Shown: positions 16,109 to 25,536 of the stretch, piece after piece
Numbering within the stretch: the stretch's first letter is position 1
Layout of the letters: each line of letters begins with the position of its first letter
Source: Longimicrobiales bacterium
Lineage (GTDB): Bacteria > Gemmatimonadota > Gemmatimonadetes > Longimicrobiales > Gaopeijiaceae
Reading direction: 5' to 3'
Assembly: GCA_951828585.1 (NCBI GenBank)
Contig: OX639991.1
Coordinates: 1,706,576-1,770,575 of the forward strand
DNA: 64,000 nucleotides
Translations under genes and position numbers: made by a program
Notes under the pieces: model-generated
Told to the model about the DNA's origin: nothing
Database searches by the model: none
The model's input: the letters and a program-made list of their open reading frames with translations, nothing else

Positions 16109-16365
16109 CCGCCGGACTCTTCGCGGACTCCTTCCGCAGCCTCCCAAACCACCGGCACGCGAGCGACGATGTCACCATGGATTTCGATGACGTCGCTGTC
16201 GATCCCGAAGACCCGGTCCGGTTTCTCCCGGTAGGGTACCAGTCGCGAAACCGGGCGACCGCGCTTGGTGATGACGATGCTGCTTCCGGTTGCTGCCACT
16301 TCGTCCATGAGTTGCAGGCACTTGGCCTTGAATTCGGACGCCTTGTAGGTTCTTGCCTTGACCAT
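16105..16365 (-). CDS. Phd/YefM-family antitoxin
   Basis: An 86-residue antitoxin. KARTYKASEFKAKCLQLMDEVAATGSSIVITKRGRPVSRLVPY is the complete Phd/YefM DNA-binding fold, followed by a C-terminal toxin-neutralising tail (DSDVIEIHGDIVARVPVVWE). Three closely spaced ATGs (16401, 16371, 16365) are possible; I prefer 16365, giving MVKARTYKASEF. It is cotranscribed with the PIN toxin, and their ends overlap. Confidence 0.87.
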   Translation of the reverse strand: MVKARTYKASEFKAKCLQLMDEVAATGSSIVITKRGRPVSRLVPYREKPDRVFGIDSDVIEIHGDIVARVPVVWEAAEGVREESGG

Positions 16366-16377
16366 GGTCATGACCAT
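16364..16377. promoter_or_regulatory. Palindrome over the Phd/YefM start
   Basis: ATGGTCATGACCAT is a perfect 14-base palindrome overlapping the antitoxin start codon, followed by AT-rich CATATGG. It is a plausible autoregulatory operator. Confidence 0.45.
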
Positions 16378-16413
16378 AGTCACATATGGTTGGCATGTCA
16401 AGTGCCGTCCCCC

Positions 16414-17538
16414 TCACACCGTCCCCCGCAACCCCTCCACAAACCCATCCACCTCCTCGACCGTGTTGTAGAAGTGCGGACTGACCCGCACCACGCCCGG
16501 CCGACTGTCCACGATGATCCCCCGTTCGCCCAAGGCGACCACTGCCGCCCCAGGATCCGGATGCCGCACCAACACGATCGCCGACCGCGTCTCCCGGCAC
16601 CCGCTCACCCGCAACGAGAACCCCGCCCCCCCACACCCCTCCACCAGCCGTTCCGTCAAGTCGACGTTGCGCGCCCTTACCGCCTCCATCCCCACCCCGT
16701 CCACAATCTCCTGCCCCCCCAGCGCGGTATGCACCGTAGCCAGCGCCGGCGTACCCAGCTCGAACCGCCGCGCGTCATCGTGATACCGAAAATCCCCCGA
16801 GTTGAAGTCGAACTGGTCCCGCGTCGCGAACCAGCTGGTGATCCTCGGCTCCAGATCCCCGATCAACTCCTCTCGAATGTACAGATACGCCAGCCCCGGC
16901 CCCCCGCACAGCCACTTCAGCGGCCCCGCCGTGTAGAAGTCCACCCCGCTCTCGGGCAAATCCACGGGAACCTGCCCCGCCCCCTGGTACCCATCGATCA
17001 GGCTGTACGCGCCTGCTCGCCGCGCGATGTCCGCAATCGCCCCCGGATCCTGAATCGCCCCGGTCGTGAAGAAGACGTGACTGGTCGCGATCGCGAGGGT
17101 CCGCTCGTCGACCGCGTCCTCGTACTGCTGCGGGTCGATGTGGACGCCGTCATGGCTCTCCAGCACGACCATCTCGGCATCCGGGCGCACCTTCCAATGG
17201 TAGAGCAGGGTGGGAAAGTCCAGCTCGGTCGTGACGATGCGGTTGCGCTTTGTCCAGTCGAGGCTCGACGAGACGGCGGCCAGGCACGCCGAGGTGGAGG
17301 GCATGAGCGCGACCGTGCCGGCTGGGGCGCCGAACATCGTCTCGACGCGGCCGCGCAGCTCGGCCAACAGTCCCCACCAGTGCTCGTACCAGGCCGAGGC
17401 GCCGAGGTCGTGCCACGTGGCGACGAAGTCGGACAGCCGGTCCTCGGCCCGGGTGGAAAGGGCGCCCAGTGAGCACGAGTTGAGGTAGTTGCGGCGCTGA
17501 AGGATGGGGAATTGGGCGCGGATCTGGTCGAGGTTCAT
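16414..17538 (-). CDS. Class V aminotransferase (PLP enzyme)
   Basis: A 374-residue PLP-dependent enzyme of the cysteine desulfurase/isopenicillin epimerase-like class V group. The N-terminus YLNSCSLGALS matches the usual YLN-x-G start. SLIDGYQGAGQVPVDL supplies the PLP-binding Asp, and GPLKWLCGGPGLAYLYI contains the Schiff-base lysine. It has no signal peptide, so it is cytoplasmic. The product is uncertain: cysteine desulfurase, kynureninase-like and epimerase-like members share this architecture. It is convergent with nothing and ends 49 bases from the TA antitoxin start. Confidence 0.85.
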   Translation of the reverse strand: MNLDQIRAQFPILQRRNYLNSCSLGALSTRAEDRLSDFVATWHDLGASAWYEHWWGLLAELRGRVETMFGAPAGTVALMPSTSACLAAVSSSLDWTKRNRIVTTELDFPTLLYHWKVRPDAEMVVLESHDGVHIDPQQYEDAVDERTLAIATSHVFFTTGAIQDPGAIADIARRAGAYSLIDGYQGAGQVPVDLPESGVDFYTAGPLKWLCGGPGLAYLYIREELIGDLEPRITSWFATRDQFDFNSGDFRYHDDARRFELGTPALATVHTALGGQEIVDGVGMEAVRARNVDLTERLVEGCGGAGFSLRVSGCRETRSAIVLVRHPDPGAAVVALGERGIIVDSRPGVVRVSPHFYNTVEEVDGFVEGLRGTV

Positions 17539-17590
17539 GATGGGCGTCGCCGGGGCGGCGAGATTTGCAAGTGTGGTGTCCAGGGGCGGA

Positions 17591-17663
17591 TCAGGTCCAG
17601 TTGAAGCCGCCGGTGTGCTTCAAGTAGACCCGTAGCTGGGGCCACGGGACAAGGAAACGCCAC
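17591..17663 (-). pseudogene. Detached second copy of the neighbour's C-terminal coding segment
   Basis: On the minus strand this encodes PWPQLRVYLKHTGGFNWT followed by a stop. The upstream gene (17667-18215) ends TWPQLQIYLKHTGGFHWT and stops. The DNA of 17592-17644 and 17671-17722 is clearly related. It is the 3' end of a tandem paralogue whose body has been lost, or a local duplication of the tail. Confidence 0.7.
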
Positions 17664-17666
17664 TCG

Positions 17667-18215
17667 TCACGTCCAGTGAAAGCCCCCCGTGTGCTTCAGG
17701 TAGATCTGTAGCTGGGGCCAGGTAACAAAGGACTCCCACCATCTGAAGAAGCCGCTGTAGCCTGACGGCACCACGCGTTTGCCAAGACCAACGAAGACGA
17801 ACAATCTGGCCGGCAACGGGTAGGGCTCAAATCCCACCGGAACGTGGATGACCGCGCGGTAGCCGCCCGTCGCGCCGGGCGGCGGCGGGGCCAACCGGAA
17901 CCCGAGGCCCGCCGAGACTCCGGACGTCGCAGTCTCCCGCAGGTTCAATCCGAAGCTCGGTCTGGCTCTCTTGCTGCCGCCCTCGCGCACGAATCTGGAC
18001 AGCCCGATCACCAGTTCCACTTCGGTCGTGCCCCCGGTGAGGCCGGACTCGCGGCGGTCGTCCGTGTTTCCGAGGTGCATGCCCATGTGAGCGGCCACCG
18101 TGGTCCCGCCTCCCAATGAAATGCCAAACGACCAGTATTGGGCCGTCGCGCCGGCGGGAAGCAGTGCGGCTACGCACGCAAGCAACGTTGTCGCGATGGC
18201 GGATCGACGTTTCAT
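17667..18215 (-). CDS. Secreted beta-barrel-like hypothetical protein
   Basis: A 182-residue protein with a clear signal peptide (MKRRSAIATTLLACVAALLPAGATAQ) followed by alternating amphipathic strands (WSFGISLGGGTTVAAHMG, TEVELVIGLSRFV, VSAGLGFRLAPP, LFVFVGLGKRVV), like a small outer-membrane barrel. It ends in a distinctive WPQLxxYLKHTGGFxWT motif that is repeated just downstream as a remnant. The family is not recognised. It is divergent from the queG gene, with 122 bases between the starts. Confidence 0.65.
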   Translation of the reverse strand: MKRRSAIATTLLACVAALLPAGATAQYWSFGISLGGGTTVAAHMGMHLGNTDDRRESGLTGGTTEVELVIGLSRFVREGGSKRARPSFGLNLRETATSGVSAGLGFRLAPPPPGATGGYRAVIHVPVGFEPYPLPARLFVFVGLGKRVVPSGYSGFFRWWESFVTWPQLQIYLKHTGGFHWT

Positions 18216-18337
18216 GGGACGACACTCCTTTCGACCTTCCCCTGGGTCGGTTGCGATCCCATGACCGCAACGTCATGATCGCATTGCACTACGCCTGACC
18301 GGCTTTCCCGGTTTCCCGAAAGAGAAAGGATCGCGCT

Positions 18338-19507
18338 GTGAAGCGAAGGGATCGGCCGCGCGCCACCGACAGCGGCGGGAGGCCGAACGAATCGGTGGTC
18401 CACACCGACCGCGCCCTCGCCGAAGCCCGCACCCTCGGCTTCGAGATGGCCGGCGTCGTCACCCGGGGCGACAGCGAGCACATGGCGCACTTCCGGCGCT
18501 GGCTCGAGTCCGGCCTCCACGGCCGCATGGACTACCTGTCCCGCCCGGACGCGGTCACACGCCGCGCCGACCTCGACCGCACCCTTCCCGGCTTCCAGTC
18601 CGCGCTCGTCGTCGCCCACTCCTACGCCGACGACCAACCCACCACCCCACCCATCCACCCCTCCCGCGCCATCATCGCGCGCTACGCCCGCGGCCGCGAT
18701 TACCACCACGTCATCACTGAAAAGCTGGACACCCTCGCCCACCGCCTCGAAGTCCTCGCGGGACGCCCCCTCCGGCGCCGCGCCTATGTCGACACGGGAC
18801 CGCTCCTGGAACGGGAACTCGCCGTCCGTGCCGGCCTCGGCTGGTTCGGCAGGAACACCATGCTCATCCATCCGCGCCGGGGGTCTTACCTCTTTCTGGC
18901 CGTCCTGCTTACCGACCTCTCGCTGGAACCGTCCACGCCCTTCACCGAGGACCACTGCGGCACCTGCCGGCGCTGTCTCGACGCCTGCCCCACCGGCGCC
19001 CTCCTCGGCTACGACGAACACGGCGCCCCCGTCATGGACGCCACGCGCTGCATCTCCTACCTCACCATCGAGCTCAAGGGCCCCATCCCGGTCGAGCTGC
19101 GTCCCGCCATCGGCAACCGGGTGTACGGCTGCGACATCTGCCAGGAGGTGTGCCCCTGGAACGAAAGGTTTGCCTCGGCGACCGCCGAGCCCGCTTATTC
19201 GCCGCGGATCGAACTGGACAACCCGTCCCTGATCGACTTGGCCACTCGCCTGCTGGAGATGTCCGGCAAGGCCTTCCTGCGCGAGTACCGCGATTCGCCG
19301 GTGTCGCGGGCACGGCGGAACGGGTTGTTGCGGAATGTGTGCGTGGCGCTGGGCAATTGGGGGGCCGCAGAAGGGGTTCCGGTGCTGGAACGAGCTGCTG
19401 CGGATCACTCGGCCCTGGTGCGGGAGCACGCTCGATGGGCCCTGGAGAGGATTGCGGGCGAAGACGAGGGCACCCCAGCCGGCTCTCCCGTCCTCTGGCA
19501 GCCATGA
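18338..19507 (+). CDS. queG: Epoxyqueuosine reductase QueG
   Basis: A 389-residue cobalamin- and Fe-S-dependent reductase that converts epoxyqueuosine to queuosine in tRNA. The N-terminal DUF1730 domain contains RRRAYVDTGPLLERELAVRAGLGW, with the conserved acid residue. Two 4Fe-4S motifs follow: CGTCRRCLDACP and CDICQEVCPW. The C-terminal HEAT-like tail has the typical RNVCVALGNWG and LVREHARWALERI. The start is GTG at 18338. A later GTG is possible, but the chosen one gives the normal length. The gene stands alone on the plus strand. The tRNA-Asn (GTT) in this window is a QueG-pathway target because its first anticodon base is G. Confidence 0.95.
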   Translation: MKRRDRPRATDSGGRPNESVVHTDRALAEARTLGFEMAGVVTRGDSEHMAHFRRWLESGLHGRMDYLSRPDAVTRRADLDRTLPGFQSALVVAHSYADDQPTTPPIHPSRAIIARYARGRDYHHVITEKLDTLAHRLEVLAGRPLRRRAYVDTGPLLERELAVRAGLGWFGRNTMLIHPRRGSYLFLAVLLTDLSLEPSTPFTEDHCGTCRRCLDACPTGALLGYDEHGAPVMDATRCISYLTIELKGPIPVELRPAIGNRVYGCDICQEVCPWNERFASATAEPAYSPRIELDNPSLIDLATRLLEMSGKAFLREYRDSPVSRARRNGLLRNVCVALGNWGAAEGVPVLERAAADHSALVREHARWALERIAGEDEGTPAGSPVLWQP

Positions 19508-19683
19508 CACGCACCGCGCCCGCCACCATCATGGAACCCGACCGTTACCCGACGGGTATCCATTTGCGTGCTGGTCAACGGTTGATTCACGGTTGACGAC
19601 GGCAAGCCCACCGGCGCCCTGCCCGGTGCGGTCCTCGATCGACGAGGTAAGAACAAGACTGCAAGCAACGGAGCGAGCGAGTA

Positions 19684-20418
19684 ATGTCAACAATCACAAA
19701 GGCTTTCACGAGCAGGATCATCCTGGCGGGGGCCCTGGCCCTTATCGGGCTCGCGTCGCCCGAGCGCGCGACCGCGCAGTGGGACGACGCCAAGGGCGAG
19801 GTCTTCGGCTACCTCGATCTCGCCATCCCCATCGGGGACTTCTCGACCTACGTCGACAACCTGGGGGGCGGAGCCGGCTTCGGCGGCGTGCTCTTCCTGG
19901 GCGAGAGCAGGCTGGCGGGGCTCCGCGCCGAGGGGAACTTCATCATCTACGGGGCCGAGCGCCGGGCGGTCCCCTTCAGCAACACCGTTTCATTCGTCGA
20001 TGTCGAACAGGAGACCACCAACGGGATCGTATCGGCGGGCCTGGGTCCGCAGATCTACATGGGCAGCGGGGCGATCAGGCCGTATTTCTACGGCACGGTC
20101 GGCTTCTCGTACTTCGTGACTTCCACGAGCGTGAGCGGGATGTATGAGAATGAGCCGATTGCGTCCACGACCAACCACAGCGATTTCCGGCTGGCGTTCA
20201 CCGGAGGCGGGGGACTGTCGGTCCGGCTCCGTGGGGGACAGAACCCGCTCTCGCTGGACCTGTCGGCCTCCTACAAGCACAACGGGCTGACCGAGTACCT
20301 GGCGAACGGGGATGACAACCTGATCAACTTGCGGGGTGGCGAATGGAAGGCCGATCCGATCGTGAGCGACGCCAACTTGATGACCATCCGGGTGGGGATT
20401 TCGGCCGGGGTGGGATAG
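19684..20418 (+). CDS. Outer-membrane beta-barrel protein
   Basis: A 244-residue protein with a signal peptide ending ERATAQ and then repeated amphipathic strands ending in aromatics (EVFGYLDLAIPIG, GLRAEGNFIIYG, IRPYFYGTVGFSYFVTS, DFRLAFTGGGGLSVRL). This is the pattern of an OmpA-like or OmpW-like 8-stranded barrel. It ends IRVGISAGVG without a terminal aromatic residue. GGAGCGAG precedes the ATG. A strong terminator follows at 20437. Confidence 0.75.
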   Translation: MSTITKAFTSRIILAGALALIGLASPERATAQWDDAKGEVFGYLDLAIPIGDFSTYVDNLGGGAGFGGVLFLGESRLAGLRAEGNFIIYGAERRAVPFSNTVSFVDVEQETTNGIVSAGLGPQIYMGSGAIRPYFYGTVGFSYFVTSTSVSGMYENEPIASTTNHSDFRLAFTGGGGLSVRLRGGQNPLSLDLSASYKHNGLTEYLANGDDNLINLRGGEWKADPIVSDANLMTIRVGISAGVG

Positions 20419-20436
20419 GACTGGAAACGGGAGTAC

Positions 20437-20476
20437 GAAAGCCCCGCGCCGCGGTGATGAGCGGCGCGGGGCTTTC
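20437..20476. terminator. Bidirectional intrinsic terminator
   Basis: A 16-bp perfect stem (GAAAGCCCCGCGCCGC with its complement) and an 8-base loop, with A-rich and T-containing flanks on both sides. It sits between the convergent genes ending at 20418 (+) and 20504 (-). Confidence 0.85.
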
Positions 20477-20503
20477 GTTTGGGCCGTTGGGGTGGCGTCC
20501 GGC

Positions 20504-22585
20504 TCAGCCTGCCTCTGCGGCCAGGCGACGGACCGCGACCAACAGCTCGCGGACTTTCTCGGAGTCGGCCGCGTCAGCAGCTGCTTCCCGAAGCCTCCTG
20601 GCCAGGGCCACGAGGGTATCCTGCCGATCCTCTCCCGATGCCGCTTCGGCCGCATCCAGTACCTGGCGCGCCGAGGCGACCACCGAGGCCGACACCCCGT
20701 GCCAGCGCTCCAGCTGGTCGACGTAGGCGCGAGCCAGCGCGAAGGTCGCGGGCCACTCGTAGATGGGCTGGCCCTGTGAGTTCAGATGCGTCAGCACCAC
20801 CGAGTTGGCCGCGTCGATCTCGTTCTGGGTGAGGATGTCGCTGGGCGTCAGTTCGAAGATGTCGAGGCCGCGCTGCATCTCGGAGTTGACGATCACGCCG
20901 TTGTACCAGTAGACGGACCATGAACCGGCGCTCATCATGCGCTCGGCGTTGAAGGGGCCGCGGTCGTGGAAGGCGATCTCGACGGGGTTCTTCGGATCGG
21001 TCCAGTCGATGAGCGAGATGCCGCCCTGGTACCATCCCTGGATCATGATGTCGCGACCCGGAATCGGAATGAGCGAGCCGTTGTGGGCGACGCAGTTCTC
21101 CAGCGTGGTCTGCGGCGCGGGCAGTTTGTAGTAGCTCTGGAAGACCATCTCGCCGTCCTCGATGGTGAACACGGCGTTGGCGCCCCATTCCTTCGGGTCG
21201 TCCTCGCGGCACTTGGGCGCGCCGCCGCCGCCCCACTCGTCGGTGAACATGACCTTGCTGCCGTCGTTGCTGAAGGTGGCTGAGTGCCAGTACGAAAAGT
21301 TGGAGTCGGCCACCGCGGCCAGGCGGAAGGGGTTCGCGGGATCGGTGATGTCGAGGAGGAGGCCGTAGCCGCCACAGGCGCCGCCCGCCAGACCGATGTC
21401 GGGGTAGACGGTGATGTCGTGGCACTGGGTCGGGCCGGGGCGGGGCCCCTGGGGCATCTGGGCGCGTTCGGCTGCACGGGCCGCGCCCTCGGCGTCCATC
21501 TGGAGGAGCATTTCTCGCAACGCCGCGCTGTCGGCGGCGGTGACGCCGTCGCCACCCCGCGCGTCCACGATGCTGTCCAGCAGCGGCTGGACGAACCGGT
21601 CGGGCATGACCGACAGGCGGCCACCGCCGAATTCACGTACGAACGCACCCCGCTCGCGTGCGGCCTCGGCTTCGGCCCGCGCCTCCTCCTGGGCCCGGAT
21701 GTCGCCCGGCGCCAGACCGTGCCTCGGCGGCGCGACCAGGTCCTGGAAGATGCGCGGCGAGGTGACGATCGCGGCGGCCGTGGGGTCGGCCAGCGGGACG
21801 CGGATCACTTCGATGCGGAAGAGTGCCGAGTTGGGATCCTCGTCCGGCGACAGGGCCGAGCAGCCGGGCAGCTCCTCGGGGGGCCGCACCTGGGACGAGC
21901 CAGAAACGTAGATGTACACGTTCTCGTCGTCACCCGGGTGCTTCAGCACGGTGTGGGTGTGCGAGCCGCGGCAGGTCTGCACGTTGGCGACGTACTGCGG
22001 ATTCCGGATGTCCGAAATGTCGAAGATGCGGATGCCGCGGAGCCGTTCGTGACTGATACGGTCGCGGGCGCCCCGCTCGCAGTCGAGCCGTCCGCCCAGG
22101 CCCTCGCCCGACACGAAGAGAAGGTTCGCGTACACCGAGACATCGCTCTGTGACGCGGGACACACGTAGGTGATCACCGAGACCGGATTGGCGGGATCGG
22201 AGATGTCCCACACCTGGACGCCGTCGTAGTTACCCTGGATGGCGTAGTTCCCGGTGAAGGCGAGGTCGGAGTTGGTCTGGCCGACGAAGGGCTCCTCCGG
22301 TGGCGTGGTCGACAGCATGCGCAGGTTCCAGATGGCCTCGCCGGCGTCGAACATTCCGGGCTCGAGGCCGACGCGGGGGTCGGGGGTGGGTGGGTTGACG
22401 TGCAGGCCGGGGGGATTGGCGAAGGTGGCCGGCGCGACGGGAGTCATGGCGGTTGTCGCGCCGGGATCGGCCGCGGGCTGCGACGCGCAGGCGTGCAGCG
22501 TGGCCATGAGGGCCGTGAGGGAGAGGAACGCCGCGAGGCGTACGAGGGGGCGGCGATGGCCGCTGGTGGTGCTGATCGGGGTCAT
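20504..22585 (-). CDS. LVIVD-repeat lipoprotein (paralogue 1)
   Basis: A 693-residue exported protein. The signal has a plausible lipobox (MATLHAC). A conserved head (NPPGLHVNPPTPDPRVGLEPGMFDAGEAIWNL) precedes LVIVD-type propeller repeats (VQVWDISDPANPVSVITYV, IRIFDISDIRNPQYVANVQ, GISLIDWTDPKNPVEIAF). A C-terminal helical module follows (FALARAYVDQLERWHG, then two Ala/Arg-rich helices ending VRRLAAEAG). It is the last gene of a four-gene minus-strand unit and is closely related to 23376-25457 and 25537-27651. The role is unknown; surface-exposed binding is likely. Confidence 0.88.
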   Translation of the reverse strand: MTPISTTSGHRRPLVRLAAFLSLTALMATLHACASQPAADPGATTAMTPVAPATFANPPGLHVNPPTPDPRVGLEPGMFDAGEAIWNLRMLSTTPPEEPFVGQTNSDLAFTGNYAIQGNYDGVQVWDISDPANPVSVITYVCPASQSDVSVYANLLFVSGEGLGGRLDCERGARDRISHERLRGIRIFDISDIRNPQYVANVQTCRGSHTHTVLKHPGDDENVYIYVSGSSQVRPPEELPGCSALSPDEDPNSALFRIEVIRVPLADPTAAAIVTSPRIFQDLVAPPRHGLAPGDIRAQEEARAEAEAARERGAFVREFGGGRLSVMPDRFVQPLLDSIVDARGGDGVTAADSAALREMLLQMDAEGAARAAERAQMPQGPRPGPTQCHDITVYPDIGLAGGACGGYGLLLDITDPANPFRLAAVADSNFSYWHSATFSNDGSKVMFTDEWGGGGAPKCREDDPKEWGANAVFTIEDGEMVFQSYYKLPAPQTTLENCVAHNGSLIPIPGRDIMIQGWYQGGISLIDWTDPKNPVEIAFHDRGPFNAERMMSAGSWSVYWYNGVIVNSEMQRGLDIFELTPSDILTQNEIDAANSVVLTHLNSQGQPIYEWPATFALARAYVDQLERWHGVSASVVASARQVLDAAEAASGEDRQDTLVALARRLREAAADAADSEKVRELLVAVRRLAAEAG

Positions 22586-22640
22586 GGGGCTGTCCTGACG
22601 TTTGATGGGGTGACCCGGGGGTGGGAAAAGCGTGGCCGGT

Positions 22641-23360
22641 TCAGCGTGCTCCTTCGAGCGCGTCGAGCATGAGCTGCATGCGCTCGATCTCGGAGCTCTG
22701 ATCGGCCTGGATGTCGGAGGCGAGCTTGAAGACGAAATCGTCCTGGGCGGCGCCGTCGGTGTCGAAGAGTTCGAGCACCATCGTGACGGCGCCCTTGTGG
22801 TGCATGATCATGTACTTCAGAAAAAGGCGGTCGAAGTCCGTGCCCTGGGCCCGGCCGAGTTCCTCGAGCTGCTCCTCGGAGAGCATGCCCGGCATGTGCA
22901 TGGCGTGCTCGGGGCCGTGGATCATGAGATGGCCGTCGGCGATGTGGATCTCGGGTACCTCGAGCCCCCGGTCGCGCAGCCACGCCTGCATGACGTCGAT
23001 CTCGTCCTTCTGCGCGTTGATGATGCGCGCGCAGAGCGTCTGGATGGTGGGGCTCGCACCATTTTCCGGTGCGAAACCGGACATGACCAGGGCCTGCGCG
23101 TGGTGCCCGATCATGCCGGTCATGAAGTGCACATCGGCGGCGTGGTAGCCTGTGAGGGCGCTGTCCGCGCGGGCCTGGTAGAGGGCTTCCAGTCTGGAGA
23201 TGGTGGCCGCGTCGGGGCGGGTGACGGGAGGGGCGGGGTCGGTGGTGAATGGATTGGCGGAGGGCTGGATGCTGGGCCGGGGCTCGGGGGCCGGTGCACC
23301 CGCGCAACCGTGGAGCGTGCCGCACAGCAGAGTGGCGAATAGTATGTGACGGTTTTTCAT
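22641..23360 (-). CDS. DUF305-family lipoprotein
   Basis: A 239-residue lipoprotein (lipobox TLHGC) with a DUF305 four-helix domain. The paired His/Met motifs DVHFMTGMIGHHAQALVMSGFAP and FLKYMIMHHKGAVTMVLELF suggest metal (copper-type) binding. Between them lies a segment with HLMIHGPEHAMHMPGML, also His/Met-rich. The ribosome site GGGAGG is 5-6 bases before the ATG. It sits between two LVIVD paralogues in the same operon (gaps of 15 and 55 bases), so a shared envelope function, possibly metal handling, is inferred. Confidence 0.88.
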   Translation of the reverse strand: MKNRHILFATLLCGTLHGCAGAPAPEPRPSIQPSANPFTTDPAPPVTRPDAATISRLEALYQARADSALTGYHAADVHFMTGMIGHHAQALVMSGFAPENGASPTIQTLCARIINAQKDEIDVMQAWLRDRGLEVPEIHIADGHLMIHGPEHAMHMPGMLSEEQLEELGRAQGTDFDRLFLKYMIMHHKGAVTMVLELFDTDGAAQDDFVFKLASDIQADQSSEIERMQLMLDALEGAR

Positions 23361-23375
23361 GGCAACCTCCCTGAC

Positions 23376-25457
23376 TCAGCCGGCGTCCGCCAGGCGCTGA
23401 ACCGCGTCGGCCAGCTTGGCGACCTTGTCGGAATCCGCTGCGTCCGCAGCGTGTGCGGCGAGCGCGTTGGCGAGCGAGCGGAGCGTATCGCGGCGGGCCG
23501 TCCCCGAGCCGCTCTCGGCCGAGTCCAGCGCGCTCCGTGCGGCGGCCACCCGCGGCGCATCCATCCCGTGCCAGCGTTCGAGCTGGTCCACGTAGGCGCG
23601 GGCCAGCGCGAAGGTGGCCGGCCATTCGTAAACGGGCTGCCCCTGCGAGTTCAGGTGCGTGAGCTGTACCGAGTTGGCCGCGTCGATCTCGTTCTGGGTG
23701 AGGGATTCGCTGGGGACCAGCTCGAAGATGTCGAGTCCGCGCATGATCTCGGAATTCACGATGACGCCGTTGTACCAGTACACGGACCAGCTGCCGGCCA
23801 TCGCCATCTGGTTGGCGTTGAAGGGGCCGCGGTCGTGGAATGCGATCTCGACGGGATTCTTCGGGTCGGTCCAGTCGATCAGCGAGATGCCGCCCTGGTA
23901 CCAGCCCTGGATCATGATGTCGCGCCCCGGAATCGGAATGAGCGAGCCGTTGTGGGCGACACAGTTCTCCAGCGTGGTCTGCGGGGCGGGGAGCTTGAAG
24001 TAGCTCTGGAAGACCATCTCCCCGTCCTCGACCGTGAAGATGGCGTTGGCGCCCCACTCCACCGGGTCGTCCTCGCGGCATTTCGGCCCGCCGCCGCCGC
24101 CCCACTCGTCGGTGAACATGACGGCCGTGCCGTCGTTGTTGAACGTCGCCGAGTGCCAGTACGAGAAGTTGGAGTCGGCGACGGCCGCGAGGCGGGTCGG
24201 GTTCTCGGGGTCGGTGATGTCGAGGAGGAGGCCGTAGCCTTCGCATGCGCCGCCCGCAAGGCCGATGTCGGGGTAGACGGTGATGTCGTGGCACTGGGTG
24301 GGGCCGGGGGGCGGGCCGTCTTCGGGTGGGCCTCCTCCCGCGGCCATCATCTGGGCGACCATTTCGTTGAAGTACTCGCGCAAGGCGGTGCTGTCGGCGG
24401 CGGTCGGGGCACCTTCCCCTCCCCGCTCTTCGACGATGCTGTCGAGCATCGGGGTGACGAACTGAGCGGGCAGAACCTGTACCTGCCCCATGATCTCAAG
24501 GGCGAATTCCCCCCGTGCGCGGGCCTCGTCGGCAATTCTCGCGTCAGCCGGGGAGGCGCCGTGCTGGGGCGGTGCCACCAGGTCCTGGAAGATGCGGGGC
24601 GAACTAACGATCGCGGCAGATGCGGGATCGGCGAGTGGAACGCGGATCACCTCGATCCTGAAGAGTGAAGAGTTGGGGTCCTCTTCGGGAGAAAGAGCCG
24701 AGCAACCCGGCAGCTCCTCGGCCGGCCGCACCATCGAAGAACCGGACACGTATATGTAAACATTCTCGTCATCACCCGGATGCTCCAGTACCGTGTGGGT
24801 ATGAGAGCCCCGGCAGGTCTGCACGTTTCCGACGTACTCGGGGTTGGCGATATCGGAAATGTCGAAGATGCGGATGCCGCGGAGCCGTTCGTGGCTGACC
24901 TGTTCCTGGATCCCCTGGTCGCCGCAATCCAGGCGCGCGCTGAAGTCCTCGCCCGAGACGAAGAGGAGGTTCTCGTACACCGACACGTCGCTCTGAGAAG
25001 CGGGGCAGACATGGGAAACAACGGACACCGGATTGGCCGGATCGGAGATGTCCCAGATCTGGATCCCGTTGAAGTTGCCCTGGATGGCGTAGTTGCCGGT
25101 GAAGGCGAGGTCGGAGTTGATCCCGCCGACGAAGGCGTCGGGCGGGGGCGTGGTCGACCGCATGCGGAGGTTCCAGATGGCTTCGCCCGCGTCGAACATC
25201 CCGGGGGCAAGCCCTACGCGGGGGTCCGGCGTGGGCGCGTTGACCTGGAGGCCGGGCGGATTGGCGAACTCGGCGTCCTCGTTGCCGGCGAGCCCGCTGA
25301 GCACCTGAGCCGGAAAAAAGGTCTGCGTCTCTGCCGGCACCGGCGTCCCCTGCGTGGCACATCCCGTCAGGATGGCCAGCGCGGCCGGGAGGGAAAGGAG
25401 CGCCCCGAGGCGCGCGAGCTTCCGGGAACGGTCGTTCACGGTGGTGATCCGAGTCAT
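23376..25457 (-). CDS. LVIVD-repeat lipoprotein (paralogue 2)
   Basis: 693 residues, starting MTRITTVNDRSRKLARLGALLSLPAALAILTGC with a lipobox LTGC. The start at 25457 is chosen because AGGAAG lies just upstream and the N-terminus then parallels the other two paralogues; the longer frame runs into the preceding gene's 3' end. It shares the PTPDPRVGLAPGMFDAGEAIWNL head, DISDPANPVSVVSHV-type repeats and the C-terminal helical tail (VAKLADAVQRLADAG). It is the second gene of the operon. Confidence 0.88.
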   Translation of the reverse strand: MTRITTVNDRSRKLARLGALLSLPAALAILTGCATQGTPVPAETQTFFPAQVLSGLAGNEDAEFANPPGLQVNAPTPDPRVGLAPGMFDAGEAIWNLRMRSTTPPPDAFVGGINSDLAFTGNYAIQGNFNGIQIWDISDPANPVSVVSHVCPASQSDVSVYENLLFVSGEDFSARLDCGDQGIQEQVSHERLRGIRIFDISDIANPEYVGNVQTCRGSHTHTVLEHPGDDENVYIYVSGSSMVRPAEELPGCSALSPEEDPNSSLFRIEVIRVPLADPASAAIVSSPRIFQDLVAPPQHGASPADARIADEARARGEFALEIMGQVQVLPAQFVTPMLDSIVEERGGEGAPTAADSTALREYFNEMVAQMMAAGGGPPEDGPPPGPTQCHDITVYPDIGLAGGACEGYGLLLDITDPENPTRLAAVADSNFSYWHSATFNNDGTAVMFTDEWGGGGGPKCREDDPVEWGANAIFTVEDGEMVFQSYFKLPAPQTTLENCVAHNGSLIPIPGRDIMIQGWYQGGISLIDWTDPKNPVEIAFHDRGPFNANQMAMAGSWSVYWYNGVIVNSEIMRGLDIFELVPSESLTQNEIDAANSVQLTHLNSQGQPVYEWPATFALARAYVDQLERWHGMDAPRVAAARSALDSAESGSGTARRDTLRSLANALAAHAADAADSDKVAKLADAVQRLADAG

Positions 25458-25536
25458 CTTGTCTTCCTGTTCTGGGCTGATCTGTGTGATTTGTCGTAGA
25501 TGCATGTTGGTGGGTGTCGAAGCCGATGGCGAGGGG

